NCBI GenBank assembly: GCA_018004935.1
Contig: JAGNBF010000058.1
Coordinates: 1,374 to 47,459, forward strand
Origin: Chloroflexota bacterium
Lineage (GTDB): Bacteria > Chloroflexota > Anaerolineae > Promineifilales > Promineifilaceae
Direction of reading: 5' to 3'
Length of the DNA: 46,086 nt
Positions 17,738 to 25,186 of this stretch are shown here, one piece after another. The position numbers were made by a program, and so were the translations under genes. The number at the start of each line of letters is the position of its first letter. The first letter of the stretch is position 1. Below the pieces are notes generated by a model. It did not search any database. It had not been told where the DNA came from and saw only the letters and a program-made list of their open reading frames with translations.

Positions 17738-18286
17738 ATGAAACAACCAATTATTTCTGTATTTGGCAGTTCTGGACCACTACCGGGCAGTTTGGCGTAT
17801 GAGGAGGCGCGGGCGGTGGGGCGACTCCTGGCCGAGGCGGGTTATGCGGTGGCAACCGGTGGCTATGGGGGGGTAATGAGTGCCGTCAGCCAGGGAGCGG
17901 CGGAAGCGGGTGGGCATGTCATCGGTGTGACCTGTGCTCAGATTGAGCAGTTTCGCCCTTTGGGGCGGAACCAATGGGTGCAGGAAGAGATTAAGTACCA
18001 GACTTTGCAGGATCGGGTGTTGCACCTGGTGAAGCATAATGATGGGGTGATCACGATGCCGGGGGGAATTGGTACTCTTTCGGAGATGGCCCTGGTTTGG
18101 AGTTTTACGCAGGTGGGAGAGATTTCGCCGCGGCCGCATGTTCTCTTTGGTGAATTGTGGCGTGCTACCTTGCAAACCTTTATCACTCCCGAATATGTGC
18201 GGGAATCCCATTGGCAACTATTACATTTTGCCCACACACCAGAAGAGGCAGTGGCTTACATTAAGAACGCCGTCTGTTTTGCATAA
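17738..18286 (+). CDS. LOG-family / TIGR00725-type Rossmann protein
   Basis: A 182-residue soluble protein. The start ATG lies five bases after the V4R stop. The LOG/lysine-decarboxylase-like signature PGGIGTLSE occurs at about residue 108-116, with the N-terminal loop VFGSSGP and YAVATGGYGGVM. LOG enzymes cleave cytokinin ribotides to free base plus ribose 5-phosphate; many bacterial relatives are nucleotide-binding proteins of unknown role, and this one is shorter than plant-type LOGs and closer to TIGR00725. The activity is therefore only a family guess. One GCGGCCGC (18130) is in the Arg-Pro frame. Confidence 0.8.
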   Translation: MKQPIISVFGSSGPLPGSLAYEEARAVGRLLAEAGYAVATGGYGGVMSAVSQGAAEAGGHVIGVTCAQIEQFRPLGRNQWVQEEIKYQTLQDRVLHLVKHNDGVITMPGGIGTLSEMALVWSFTQVGEISPRPHVLFGELWRATLQTFITPEYVRESHWQLLHFAHTPEEAVAYIKNAVCFA

Positions 18287-18317
18287 GGTGTGAGGGGCAA
18301 TGTAGGCTAGGTAACGT

Positions 18318-19127
18318 ATGATCAATCAGCTACGTTTTCTTAAACTCGGCGGCTCACTGCTCACCGATAAAACGGGTGTGGAGCAGACGCGGCCGCAGGT
18401 GATCGGCCGCATTGCTCAGGAAATTGCCCAGGCACGACAACAGCAACCCGATTTGGCCTTGTTGTTAGGGCATGGCAGTGGTTCCTTTGGCCATGTCGCG
18501 GCCGCGAAGTATGGCACCCGCCAGGGGGTATACACGACTGAGCAATGGTTTGGTTTTGCCGAAGTGAGTGCGGCCGCGGCCCGGCTCAATAAAATTATCA
18601 CCGACGCCCTGGTATTGGCTGGCGTTCCGGCCATCAGCTTTCAGCCTTCGGCCTCGGCTTTATGCGCTAATGGCTTACTCGAATCCTTAGCCATCAAATC
18701 CATCCTGCGTGCTTTGCGTAATGGCCTTGTGCCTCTGGTTTATGGAGATGTTGCTTTTGATTTAGTGCGTGGGGGCACCATTATTTCTACCGAAGAGATA
18801 TTCAGCTATCTGGTGGCAGATTGCCCCCCCACCTGGTTGCTATTGGCGGGAGAAACCGACGGTGTTTATGATTTACAGGGAGACACCATTCCCCTCATCA
18901 CCCCGGCCAATTTTGCGGACATCCGCGAGGCTCTGGGGGGTTCACGCGGAACGGATGTCACTGGGGGCATGGCTGGCAAAGTCAGGGAAATGTTGGACCT
19001 GGTACAAGATCAGCCTGCACTGTCTATTTGCATCTTCTCGGGCCTCATCCCCGGCAACATTTCCCAGGCTCTGCTTGATCCCACCACTGTTCGTGGCACT
19101 ATTTTGCACCACGACACGATTGCCTGA
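18318..19127 (+). CDS. Isopentenyl phosphate kinase
   Basis: A 269-residue amino-acid-kinase-fold enzyme phosphorylating isopentenyl phosphate to isopentenyl diphosphate with ATP. Motifs: LKLGGSLLTDK at 8-18 (phosphate-binding Lys9), GHGSGSFGH at 51-59 with the substrate-phosphate His, YGDVAFD near 141-147, and GTDVTGGMAGK near 211-221. These separate it from aspartokinase and acetylglutamate kinase. IPK completes the alternative mevalonate route via phosphomevalonate decarboxylase, known in archaea and in Roseiflexus (Chloroflexota), which supports the taxonomic guess. Three GCGGCCGC sites occur, two as Ala-Ala-Ala runs. It lies 31 bases after the LOG gene. Confidence 0.9.
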   Translation: MINQLRFLKLGGSLLTDKTGVEQTRPQVIGRIAQEIAQARQQQPDLALLLGHGSGSFGHVAAAKYGTRQGVYTTEQWFGFAEVSAAAARLNKIITDALVLAGVPAISFQPSASALCANGLLESLAIKSILRALRNGLVPLVYGDVAFDLVRGGTIISTEEIFSYLVADCPPTWLLLAGETDGVYDLQGDTIPLITPANFADIREALGGSRGTDVTGGMAGKVREMLDLVQDQPALSICIFSGLIPGNISQALLDPTTVRGTILHHDTIA

Positions 19128-19179
19128 TCTATCCCAAACCCCTGCTCGCCTTATTCGTTCGTCCATTCCCGGAGTACTC

Positions 19180-19989
19180 ATGAAAGCGTTCTTAGATACT
19201 TTAACTGACCTTACCTTGCGCTATGGCCTGAGCATTGTGGGTGCTTTTATCACGGCCATTGTGGGTTATTTGTTGTCTCGTTTTATTACAGCCCTGGTGA
19301 AGGGCATTTTGGAACGGGCCAGAGTAGATGCAACACTTGTTTCTTTTGCCACGCATCTACTTTATTATTTTCTCCTCATTTTTACGGCGGTTGCGGCGTT
19401 GAACAGGTTGGGAATTGCGACTGCGTCTCTGGTGGCGGTTCTGGGGGCGGCCGGTTTGGCGGTGGGGTTGGCATTGCAGGGCAGTTTATCCAATTTTGCC
19501 GCCGGGGTTTTGATTATATTGTTCCGTCCGTATAAGGTGGGGGATTTTGTCAAGATGAAAGGGGAGACGGGTTATGTTGTTGCGGTGGAGATGTTGTTTA
19601 CGACGTTACGCACATTAGACAACCGGGCGGTGATTATCCCTAACGCGGCCGCGACCGGTGACACCATTATCAATTATTCCGCCAACGACCTGGTGCGCCT
19701 GGATTTAATCTACGGCATCGGTTATAAGGATGATTTGCGTCGCGCCAAACAGATTTTGCTGGATCTGATGCTGGAACATCCCCGGATAGTAAAAGAACCG
19801 AAAGCCTCTGTTGGGGTGTGGGAACTGAGTGATAGTAGTGTTAATCTGGTGGCCCGCCCTTATGTGCATGTAGATGATATGACCCGTGTTAAGCTCGATT
19901 TAAACGAACAGGCCAAATTACAGTTCGATGCTGAAGGGATTACCTTTCCCTTTCCGCAACGGGAAATCCATGTTTATCAGGCGCAATAA
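19180..19989 (+). CDS. mscS: Mechanosensitive channel MscS
   Basis: A 269-residue MscS-type channel. Three N-terminal helices (residues about 12-110), then the pore helix GAAGLAVGLALQGSLSNFAAG and the beta-domain RPYKVGDFVKMKGETGYVVAV, and RTLDNRAVIIPNA, the hallmark of canonical MscS. I chose the ATG at 19180 because GGAG lies five bases upstream; the frame is open further back (to 18769) but overlaps the IPK gene and matches nothing. It is shorter and closer to classical MscS than the channel at 12255-13064. One GCGGCCGC encodes NAAATG. Confidence 0.92.
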   Translation: MKAFLDTLTDLTLRYGLSIVGAFITAIVGYLLSRFITALVKGILERARVDATLVSFATHLLYYFLLIFTAVAALNRLGIATASLVAVLGAAGLAVGLALQGSLSNFAAGVLIILFRPYKVGDFVKMKGETGYVVAVEMLFTTLRTLDNRAVIIPNAAATGDTIINYSANDLVRLDLIYGIGYKDDLRRAKQILLDLMLEHPRIVKEPKASVGVWELSDSSVNLVARPYVHVDDMTRVKLDLNEQAKLQFDAEGITFPFPQREIHVYQAQ

Positions 19990-20057
19990 AGCGTGGTGGA
20001 GTTGGTTGAGCCTGTCGAAAGGCTACAGCAAAACGGAAAGTTATTCCTAGACGGTTA

Positions 20058-20828
20058 CTAAGAGGCGAGACGGACGAGGATGGCGGTGATGTTATCGGTA
20101 CCGCCGTGTTCGTTAGCGGATTGGATGAGTTTACGGGCGGCTTCGTTTGGTGTCGCGGCCGCGTCAATGATCTGCACGATTTCTTCATCAGAAACCATTT
20201 CCCACAACCCATCACTACACAACAAAAGCGTATGTTCCGGTAGCATCGTGCGGCTATAAAGCGCCACTTCCGGGTCTACTTCCTGACCTACAGCATTATA
20301 AATAATGTTGGGAATTTGGAACTTGCGGGCTTCCTCAGCCGTAATCTGTCCGGCCTCGATCATTTTCGCCTTGAGCGAATGATCCTGGGTAAGTTGTTTT
20401 AGATTACCTGTGGTGTGAATATATCCCCGGCTATCGCCCACATGCGCCAGGTACAAATCTTGCCCGATGATGATGGCCATTGTCAGGGTAGACCCGGCTT
20501 TTTCCACCGAGCCAATGACCTGGGTGTTAGCCAACAACACTGCTTCTGTCATTTGCCCGGCAAGCATTTGTAAATCTGGGTGGTGGGTTTCTTTGAAATA
20601 AGGGATGTAGACATGCTCCAGGATGTGGGTGGCTACAGTGCGCACTGTAATGGCGCTGGCGATTTCCCCTCCTGCATGGCCCCCGGTGCCATCGGCAACA
20701 ATAAACAGACCAAAACATTCAACACCATCATTGGTCTGGATAAAAGAGTCGAAGGCATATAATGAATCTTCGTTTTGTTCCCGCCGTTGCCCGATATCCG
20801 TTAGTTTGCCGATTTGTAGCATAGTCAT
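20058..20828 (-). CDS. PP2C-family serine/threonine phosphatase
   Basis: A 256-residue soluble metal-dependent phosphatase (PPM family). It has the motif order of bacterial Stp/PrpC enzymes: D-rich opening GQRREQNEDSL, ADGTGGHAGGEIAS, VGDSRGYIH, QDHSLKAKM, LLCSDGLWEMVSDEEI and TDNITAILV. Metal aspartates in DGTGGH, SDGL and DN are all present. It would reverse Ser/Thr kinase phosphorylation, but no kinase gene is near. It lies two bases after the PDZ/radical-SAM gene, so the pair is co-transcribed. Its stop codon lies within sequence (TAGTAACCGT) like the ends of the mobile repeats. Confidence 0.9.
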   Translation of the reverse strand: MTMLQIGKLTDIGQRREQNEDSLYAFDSFIQTNDGVECFGLFIVADGTGGHAGGEIASAITVRTVATHILEHVYIPYFKETHHPDLQMLAGQMTEAVLLANTQVIGSVEKAGSTLTMAIIIGQDLYLAHVGDSRGYIHTTGNLKQLTQDHSLKAKMIEAGQITAEEARKFQIPNIIYNAVGQEVDPEVALYSRTMLPEHTLLLCSDGLWEMVSDEEIVQIIDAAATPNEAARKLIQSANEHGGTDNITAILVRLAS

Positions 20829-20830
20829 GG

Positions 20831-22243
20831 CTATATTACGCTCAAGGTTAAGTCCGCCCCAGGATTAAAAACAACCTTGGATTGGCCAATGAGGGCGTCC
20901 CAAACATCACCCATACTATCGGCCAGCGCGATGGTGCAGTTGAGTTTTTTTGCCACCTGCATCGGTGTTATATCGTCAAGGCTAATTGTCAGGGGGTGAT
21001 CAAACATGATGCGGGGCAACACGACGAGATCACTATACCCTGTTTCCACTAACTGGGCAATGACATCTTCGGCCATGAGGAGGCCAGACACCGTAATTGT
21101 TTCTCCAAGGCGGTGGTTGATGGCGGGTAGGACATGAACGGGCTGGCCGATCAGATGGGCAAACTCGGTGGCGCTTTTTTGTAGGGTGGGTGCGAAGAGG
21201 GTGGCGGTGACGAGGGTGATGGGTTTGTGGGTGAAGAAAGGATGTTTTTCTAGAAAACCAGGATTTTGCATCGCGGCCGCGATCTCTTGTTTTACGTCTT
21301 GCCAGTCATCCAAAAAGCGGCGCACCATTCCCAGGCCATTTTCGTGTAATTCCTGGTCGTCATAGGCATCCATCGGGGGGATGTCGCGGCCGCTAACCAG
21401 ATACCATTCATCGGTGGGGTAGACAAAACGAATACCAAGCCGTTCCTGATATTGCGGTTGCAAGTTGAGTACATAATCAAGTGTGGTGGCGGCTTCTTGA
21501 GGGGTATGCGGCCGCATACTGTATTTGTGCTGTTTGGTTAATCCCACAGGTACCACACTGATAGATTGTACTGCCGGGTAAAGGCTTTCTAACTCAGCAA
21601 TGGAACGTTTCAGCCAGGGGCCGTCATTAAAACCTGGTACGACTACCAGTTGGGTATGCATCTCGATACCCCGTTCAGCCAACCAGCGTAACTGCACCAT
21701 AATATCGGGAGCCTTGTCATTCCGCAGGAACTTTTTGCGCAACTCCCAATCTGTCACATGTACTGATATATAGAGGGGTGACAGGTTCATGTTTTCAATG
21801 CGCCACCAATCATGTTCGTCCATATTGGTTAGGGTGACAAAATGACCAAACAGGAAGGAGTAGCGGTAATCATCGTCCTTGATGTACAAGGTGCGACGAA
21901 AGCGGGGAGCCATTTGCAGAACGAAACAAAATTCGCACAGGTTATTACAACGGCGAATATCAATATCAAAAGTAGCATGGGCAAATTCAATGCCTAGCTC
22001 CTGACCGTATTCTCGTTCGGCTTCATATAGCAGGTATTCCTCACCCCGCCGGATGAGCAACTCCAGATCTTCTTCGGCGGCGTAGAACTGCACATCAATA
22101 ACATCTTGTACGGCGTTGTCATTAATTGCCAGAAGTTCATCGCCAACCTGCAACCCAATTTCTGCCGCCACACTGCGGGGCGTAATGTGGGCAATTTGTC
22201 CACCTACCCGGGCTGTCCAATCTATCTCACGGAATAGTGTCAT
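20831..22243 (-). CDS. PDZ and radical-SAM (DUF512) protein
   Basis: A 470-residue protein. Residues 11-55 form a PDZ-like domain (HITPRSVAAEIGLQVGDELLAIN). A radical-SAM-like part follows, with the cluster Cys at 99, 103 and 106 (CNNLCEFC, the C-x3-C-x2-C pattern), and a C-terminal DUF512 part (from about 255) including HENGLGMVRRFLDDW and the GTxLAP-like TATLFAP segment. The family (also annotated as an FeS oxidoreductase, TIGR03279) occurs in cyanobacteria and anaerobes; its reaction is not known to me. It is upstream of and translationally close to the PP2C gene. Confidence 0.83.
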   Translation of the reverse strand: MTLFREIDWTARVGGQIAHITPRSVAAEIGLQVGDELLAINDNAVQDVIDVQFYAAEEDLELLIRRGEEYLLYEAEREYGQELGIEFAHATFDIDIRRCNNLCEFCFVLQMAPRFRRTLYIKDDDYRYSFLFGHFVTLTNMDEHDWWRIENMNLSPLYISVHVTDWELRKKFLRNDKAPDIMVQLRWLAERGIEMHTQLVVVPGFNDGPWLKRSIAELESLYPAVQSISVVPVGLTKQHKYSMRPHTPQEAATTLDYVLNLQPQYQERLGIRFVYPTDEWYLVSGRDIPPMDAYDDQELHENGLGMVRRFLDDWQDVKQEIAAAMQNPGFLEKHPFFTHKPITLVTATLFAPTLQKSATEFAHLIGQPVHVLPAINHRLGETITVSGLLMAEDVIAQLVETGYSDLVVLPRIMFDHPLTISLDDITPMQVAKKLNCTIALADSMGDVWDALIGQSKVVFNPGADLTLSVI

Positions 22244-22287
22244 AAGGTTGAGATATTACCACTTGCGGGATATTTGTCACCCTTTTC

Positions 22288-22405
22288 GTAAGCGTTTAGT
22301 TGTGTTAATTCATCCCCCACCCCTAACCCCGCCCCCAGGGGCGGGGAACTTTTCTCGGCGCGGTTTGGGGGCAGACGCCCCCAAACCGCGCCGGTGGGTT
22401 TCTCT
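22288..22405. repeat. Hairpin repeat copy (131-bp family)
   Basis: Begins GTAAGCGTTTAGTT at 22288, like the copy at 13151. The GC-rich second hairpin lies at about 22325-22350 and hairpin 1 at 22357-22392 has a perfect 16-bp stem with loop AGAC, identical in stem sequence to the unit at 3529-3564 although the surrounding bases are inverted in order. Confidence 0.8.
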
Positions 22406-22490
22406 CCTTAACTTGCAAACTCGCCACTCGCCACTTATTTTCTCAGGAGTTCCCCATGGGCCTGCGGCACACCAAGAGGAATGAAAATTT

Positions 22491-22541
22491 GTAGGACGAT
22501 TTTTTAAATCGTCCACTGGGCGATTTACAAAATCGCCCTAC
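22491..22541. repeat. GTAGGACGATTT double-hairpin repeat, copy 1
   Basis: Two adjacent hairpins: GGACGATTT / AAATCGTCC (22494-22514) and GGGCGATTT / AATCGCCC (22518-22538), the whole bounded by GTAGG and CCTAC. A second copy lies at 43709-43760. With the preceding element it fills the 442-base spacer at 22244-22685; the remaining bases show nothing I recognise. Confidence 0.8.
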
Positions 22542-22685
22542 ATTTTCGTAGGAGACACAAAATTTGGACGATTACTGAGTAGGTATACTCATCACGGTCA
22601 CATATTGGTGGCTCGGTCAGGGGATTGGTCACAGTGTAAAAGCGCAGTAATGGACTGCGAACAGGATACAGAGTGTGCTGTCATT

Positions 22686-22955
22686 TTATGAGAAAGTATC
22701 CGCGGCCGCTTCTGGGGTCACATATTTTTGCCCCTGGTGGGCATAAACAACAACCCGTGCCTGTAATGGCTGTACCAGAGCGGGCAACCAGCCGTACCCA
22801 GAAATGGGGGGATGGACGGCACCACATAAAGCATCACCATACAAATGGGGAAATTGCCAGATAACCCAGTTATGCAATTCCACAAAAGTCAGTTCTGTTG
22901 GTTGGTCGAGATGAAAATAAAGTTGATCAATTTGTTTTTTATGATTCGTCGTCAT
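22686..22955 (-). CDS. Small hypothetical protein
   Basis: An 89-residue protein I do not recognise. It starts MTTNHKKQID with an AAGGA site five bases upstream. The middle is aromatic-rich (WVIWQFPHLYGDALC, then ISGYGWLPALV) and has no signal peptide or membrane helix. It lies downstream of the HAD gene on the same strand, 147 bases away. Reality is supported by its ribosome site and an in-frame GCGGCCGC encoding EAAAD. Confidence 0.55.
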   Translation of the reverse strand: MTTNHKKQIDQLYFHLDQPTELTFVELHNWVIWQFPHLYGDALCGAVHPPISGYGWLPALVQPLQARVVVYAHQGQKYVTPEAAADTFS

Positions 22956-23102
22956 GGGCTGTCCTTACGACAGGAATTTAATGTTAATGCCTCAAGTAAC
23001 GACGTTAGACACAGCCGCAACGACTGCCGTCACGTTAGAATGGATGAGGGTTAGGGTGTTTTTGAGTAGCGATATGGGCAAAGGGCATAATCTGACATTT
23101 TC

Positions 23103-23786
23103 TCAGAATAGATCCAGAGCCTCTAATATAGTTGTGGTATCGGTCAGGTCAGCAAACAAAAAATCAGGGTTATATTGGTTTAGCGTGTGGGTGGAATAAC
23201 GACCAGTCGCGACGGCAACTGCTTTAGCGCCCCCGGCCCGGGCGCATTGAATATCTAACGGTGTATCGCCAATAATTAAGGTATCGTGTCCGGCAATAGG
23301 CTGTCGAGCCAGGTGGGTGGCTCGTTGCATTGCCAGTGCCGGTAACTGATCTCGGTCATAATGTTGACAACCATAGGCTCCCACTTGAAACAATGAAGGG
23401 TCTAGTCCCGCGGCCGCAATCTTTAAGGGGGCCATCTGTTCTGTATTCCCTGTCAACAAACCCAACAGTACATCATCTCGCCCTTGTAGAGCCGCCAGTA
23501 AAGGCGTAACCCCTGGACAAAGCGTTACTTTTCCCTCAAGCATTTGACTATAAGTGACCATCTGGGCAAAAACGGTGAGCAATTGGCTTTGAATCTCTGG
23601 AGCGGGAATCGCGGCCGCGCTCATTAAATCCGTAATAATACGTGTATCTGTTTTCCCACCCATATCGTAACTGTCCACAGGGCCAGTTGTGCCAAAAACA
23701 TCCTGTAAGGCCCGGACTAATATCTGGATGCCTGCGCCATTAGCGTGGATAAGGGTACCATCTATGTCAAAGAGAAGTAGTTTCAT
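23103..23786 (-). CDS. HAD-superfamily hydrolase, phosphoglycolate-phosphatase-like
   Basis: A 227-residue soluble phosphatase. Motif I LLFDIDGTLIHANG has nucleophile D7 and acid/base D9; motif II LLGLLTGNTEQMAPLKIAAAG follows with the Thr; the end GDTPLDIQCARAGGAKAVAVATG holds motifs III-IV. The size and the cap of about 75 residues match Gph-like class I HADs. The substrate may be 2-phosphoglycolate, but related proteins act on many sugar phosphates. Two Ala-Ala-Ala runs carry GCGGCCGC. Confidence 0.85.
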   Translation of the reverse strand: MKLLLFDIDGTLIHANGAGIQILVRALQDVFGTTGPVDSYDMGGKTDTRIITDLMSAAAIPAPEIQSQLLTVFAQMVTYSQMLEGKVTLCPGVTPLLAALQGRDDVLLGLLTGNTEQMAPLKIAAAGLDPSLFQVGAYGCQHYDRDQLPALAMQRATHLARQPIAGHDTLIIGDTPLDIQCARAGGAKAVAVATGRYSTHTLNQYNPDFLFADLTDTTTILEALDLF

Positions 23787-23829
23787 AAGGGGAGGTATCT
23801 TTTCAATAAAGCGTGGTGACGTTGGTTGA

Positions 23830-23857
23830 GTAGAGACGCAAAATTTTGCGTCTCTAC
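23830..23857. repeat. Perfect 28-bp palindrome
   Basis: The arms GTAGAGACGCAAAA and TTTTGCGTCTCTAC are perfect reverse complements with no loop. It lies between the HAD gene start (23786) and the DapA-like gene end (23928) with a small remnant of the GTAGGACGATTT family at about 23865-23890. Short REP-type palindrome. Confidence 0.85.
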
Positions 23858-23909
23858 CCTTGGGAAAATCGCCTGAACGATTTACAAATCTCTGTGCCTC
23901 TCTGGGTTC

Positions 23910-23929
23910 TTTCTTTTTGGTTCTGGCTT
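23910..23929 (-). repeat. Gene-end repeat motif, copy 2
   Basis: Identical 20-mer to 6736-6755; here its AAGCCAGAACC end overlaps the stop codon (TAA) of the DapA-like gene. In the sense of the gene it reads TAAGCCAGAACCAAAAAGAA. Confidence 0.7.
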
Positions 23930-24848
23930 AGAGGGATGGGTTTAAAATTCCTTGCGCTTTTTCCCAACCGGACCAATCAGTAGCGGGCATGGGGCGGGGG
24001 GGGACGGCTGGGCCAACGGGAATACCGCGCTGATGGAGCAGGGATTTGATAGCCCCAATGCGTGCCCCAGCGGGTAACAGGGCCAGAAGTTGGTTAATTT
24101 GCCGTTGATAATGGCGTGCGGCCGCGAAGTCACCTCGTTCTATCGCTTGCGTGAGGGCCACATATGGCTCCGGAATGGCCGTAGCCAGACCACTGATTAG
24201 CCCGTGTGCTCCCAATGTCATCAATCCCAACGCCACCGATTCATTACCGGCCAGAATAATGAGCGCTTCTGGGCAGGCATCAATGATCTGACGCACTGCA
24301 TTAGCATCGCCCCGGCTTGTTTTCATACCGGCCAGGGTAGGAATAGCCGCCACTAATTTGGGCACAATGGCCGGTGTGATACCGTTGATGGCCTGTTGGG
24401 GAATGTCATAAATAAAGAAGGGGGTATCGGGCGCGGCCGCGCTCACTTCCTGGAAATAATGCACCATGCCGTCATCGTGCATGGGGTAGAAGTAAGGCGT
24501 GACCGCCACGATTGCCTCTGCCCCCAACGCGGCCGCGTGTTGGGCCAATTGCACCGATTCCCGGGTGTTATTAGTGCCAACATGGAGCAAAACGGGCACG
24601 CGGCCGCGTGCGGCCGCCAGGGTAGTTTCATGGAGCTTGAGCCGCTCTTCCAGGGGGAACAAGACACCTTCACCGGTGGTTCCTCCTACAAACAGCCCCT
24701 TTACCCCTTGGCTGATGAGAAAATTGACAAGCGCAGGAATTGCGGCCGCGTTGACCTGATAACCATCCTCACTGACAGGTGTCGCCATCGCTGGTGAAAC
24801 CCCAAACGCAAGTTTTTCTTTTAACTGGGCAATTTTTGTTTGTGTCAT
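23928..24848 (-). CDS. DapA/N-acetylneuraminate-lyase family aldolase
   Basis: A Schiff-base class I aldolase of the dihydrodipicolinate synthase family, 307 residues from the chosen ATG. GTTGEG (phosphate-site loop), Tyr in FIYDIPQ and catalytic Lys in LAGMKTSRGD are all present. Family members act in lysine synthesis (aspartate semialdehyde plus pyruvate) or split sialic or keto sugars; sequence alone does not decide, and no lysine genes are adjacent. The start is uncertain: an ATG ten codons further out (24878) has no better ribosome site. It holds six GCGGCCGC copies within 632 bases, the densest stretch in the window. Confidence 0.82.
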   Translation of the reverse strand: MTQTKIAQLKEKLAFGVSPAMATPVSEDGYQVNAAAIPALVNFLISQGVKGLFVGGTTGEGVLFPLEERLKLHETTLAAARGRVPVLLHVGTNNTRESVQLAQHAAALGAEAIVAVTPYFYPMHDDGMVHYFQEVSAAAPDTPFFIYDIPQQAINGITPAIVPKLVAAIPTLAGMKTSRGDANAVRQIIDACPEALIILAGNESVALGLMTLGAHGLISGLATAIPEPYVALTQAIERGDFAAARHYQRQINQLLALLPAGARIGAIKSLLHQRGIPVGPAVPPRPMPATDWSGWEKAQGILNPSL

Positions 24849-24907
24849 TAGACAATACGCCTGTATAGATACACCCATATTTTAATGATGTACCAGTGAC
24901 TTCTCAA

Positions 24908-25065
24908 GTAAGTGTTCAGTTATCCCGCCCGGTGGTCAAACCACCGGGCTAAACATACGGAGCTTTGCGGGCTAAAACCCCAGGCCAGCGGCCTTTGTAA
25001 CCATAGCCCGGTCGTTTTACGTCCGGGCGGGTCTGGCGGATGAATTTATATGACTGAACGCTTAC
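24908..25065. mobile_element. Non-autonomous mobile repeat (GTAAGCGTTCAGTT family), 8-bp target duplication
   Basis: Ends are GTAAGTGTTCAGTTAT and TATGACTGAACGCTTAC. CTTCTCAA lies on both sides (24900-24907 and 25066-25073). Inside is a large hairpin-like array with CCGCCCGGTGG / CCACCGGG and a GCCCGG arm pair. An inverted copy of the interior lies within 29639-29817, and another interrupted copy at 43073-43415. The rest of the spacer to 25186 includes a short GCTTGACAAG-type repeat (TTTCGACAAGCTCAACC) only. Confidence 0.85.
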
Positions 25066-25186
25066 CTTCTCAATGAGGACTTACACGTTGTGGCCGGTGT
25101 GCCCACCGAACCACACCCAGCACGGTCAGGAGACCGGCTCGAGCAAGGCGGTTGGTTTCGACAAGCTCAACCAACGTCACCACACG

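Noticed and set aside
18769-19179. N-terminal extension of the MscS gene
   Set aside because: It overlaps the isopentenyl phosphate kinase gene out of frame; GGAG just before the ATG at 19180 marks the real start.
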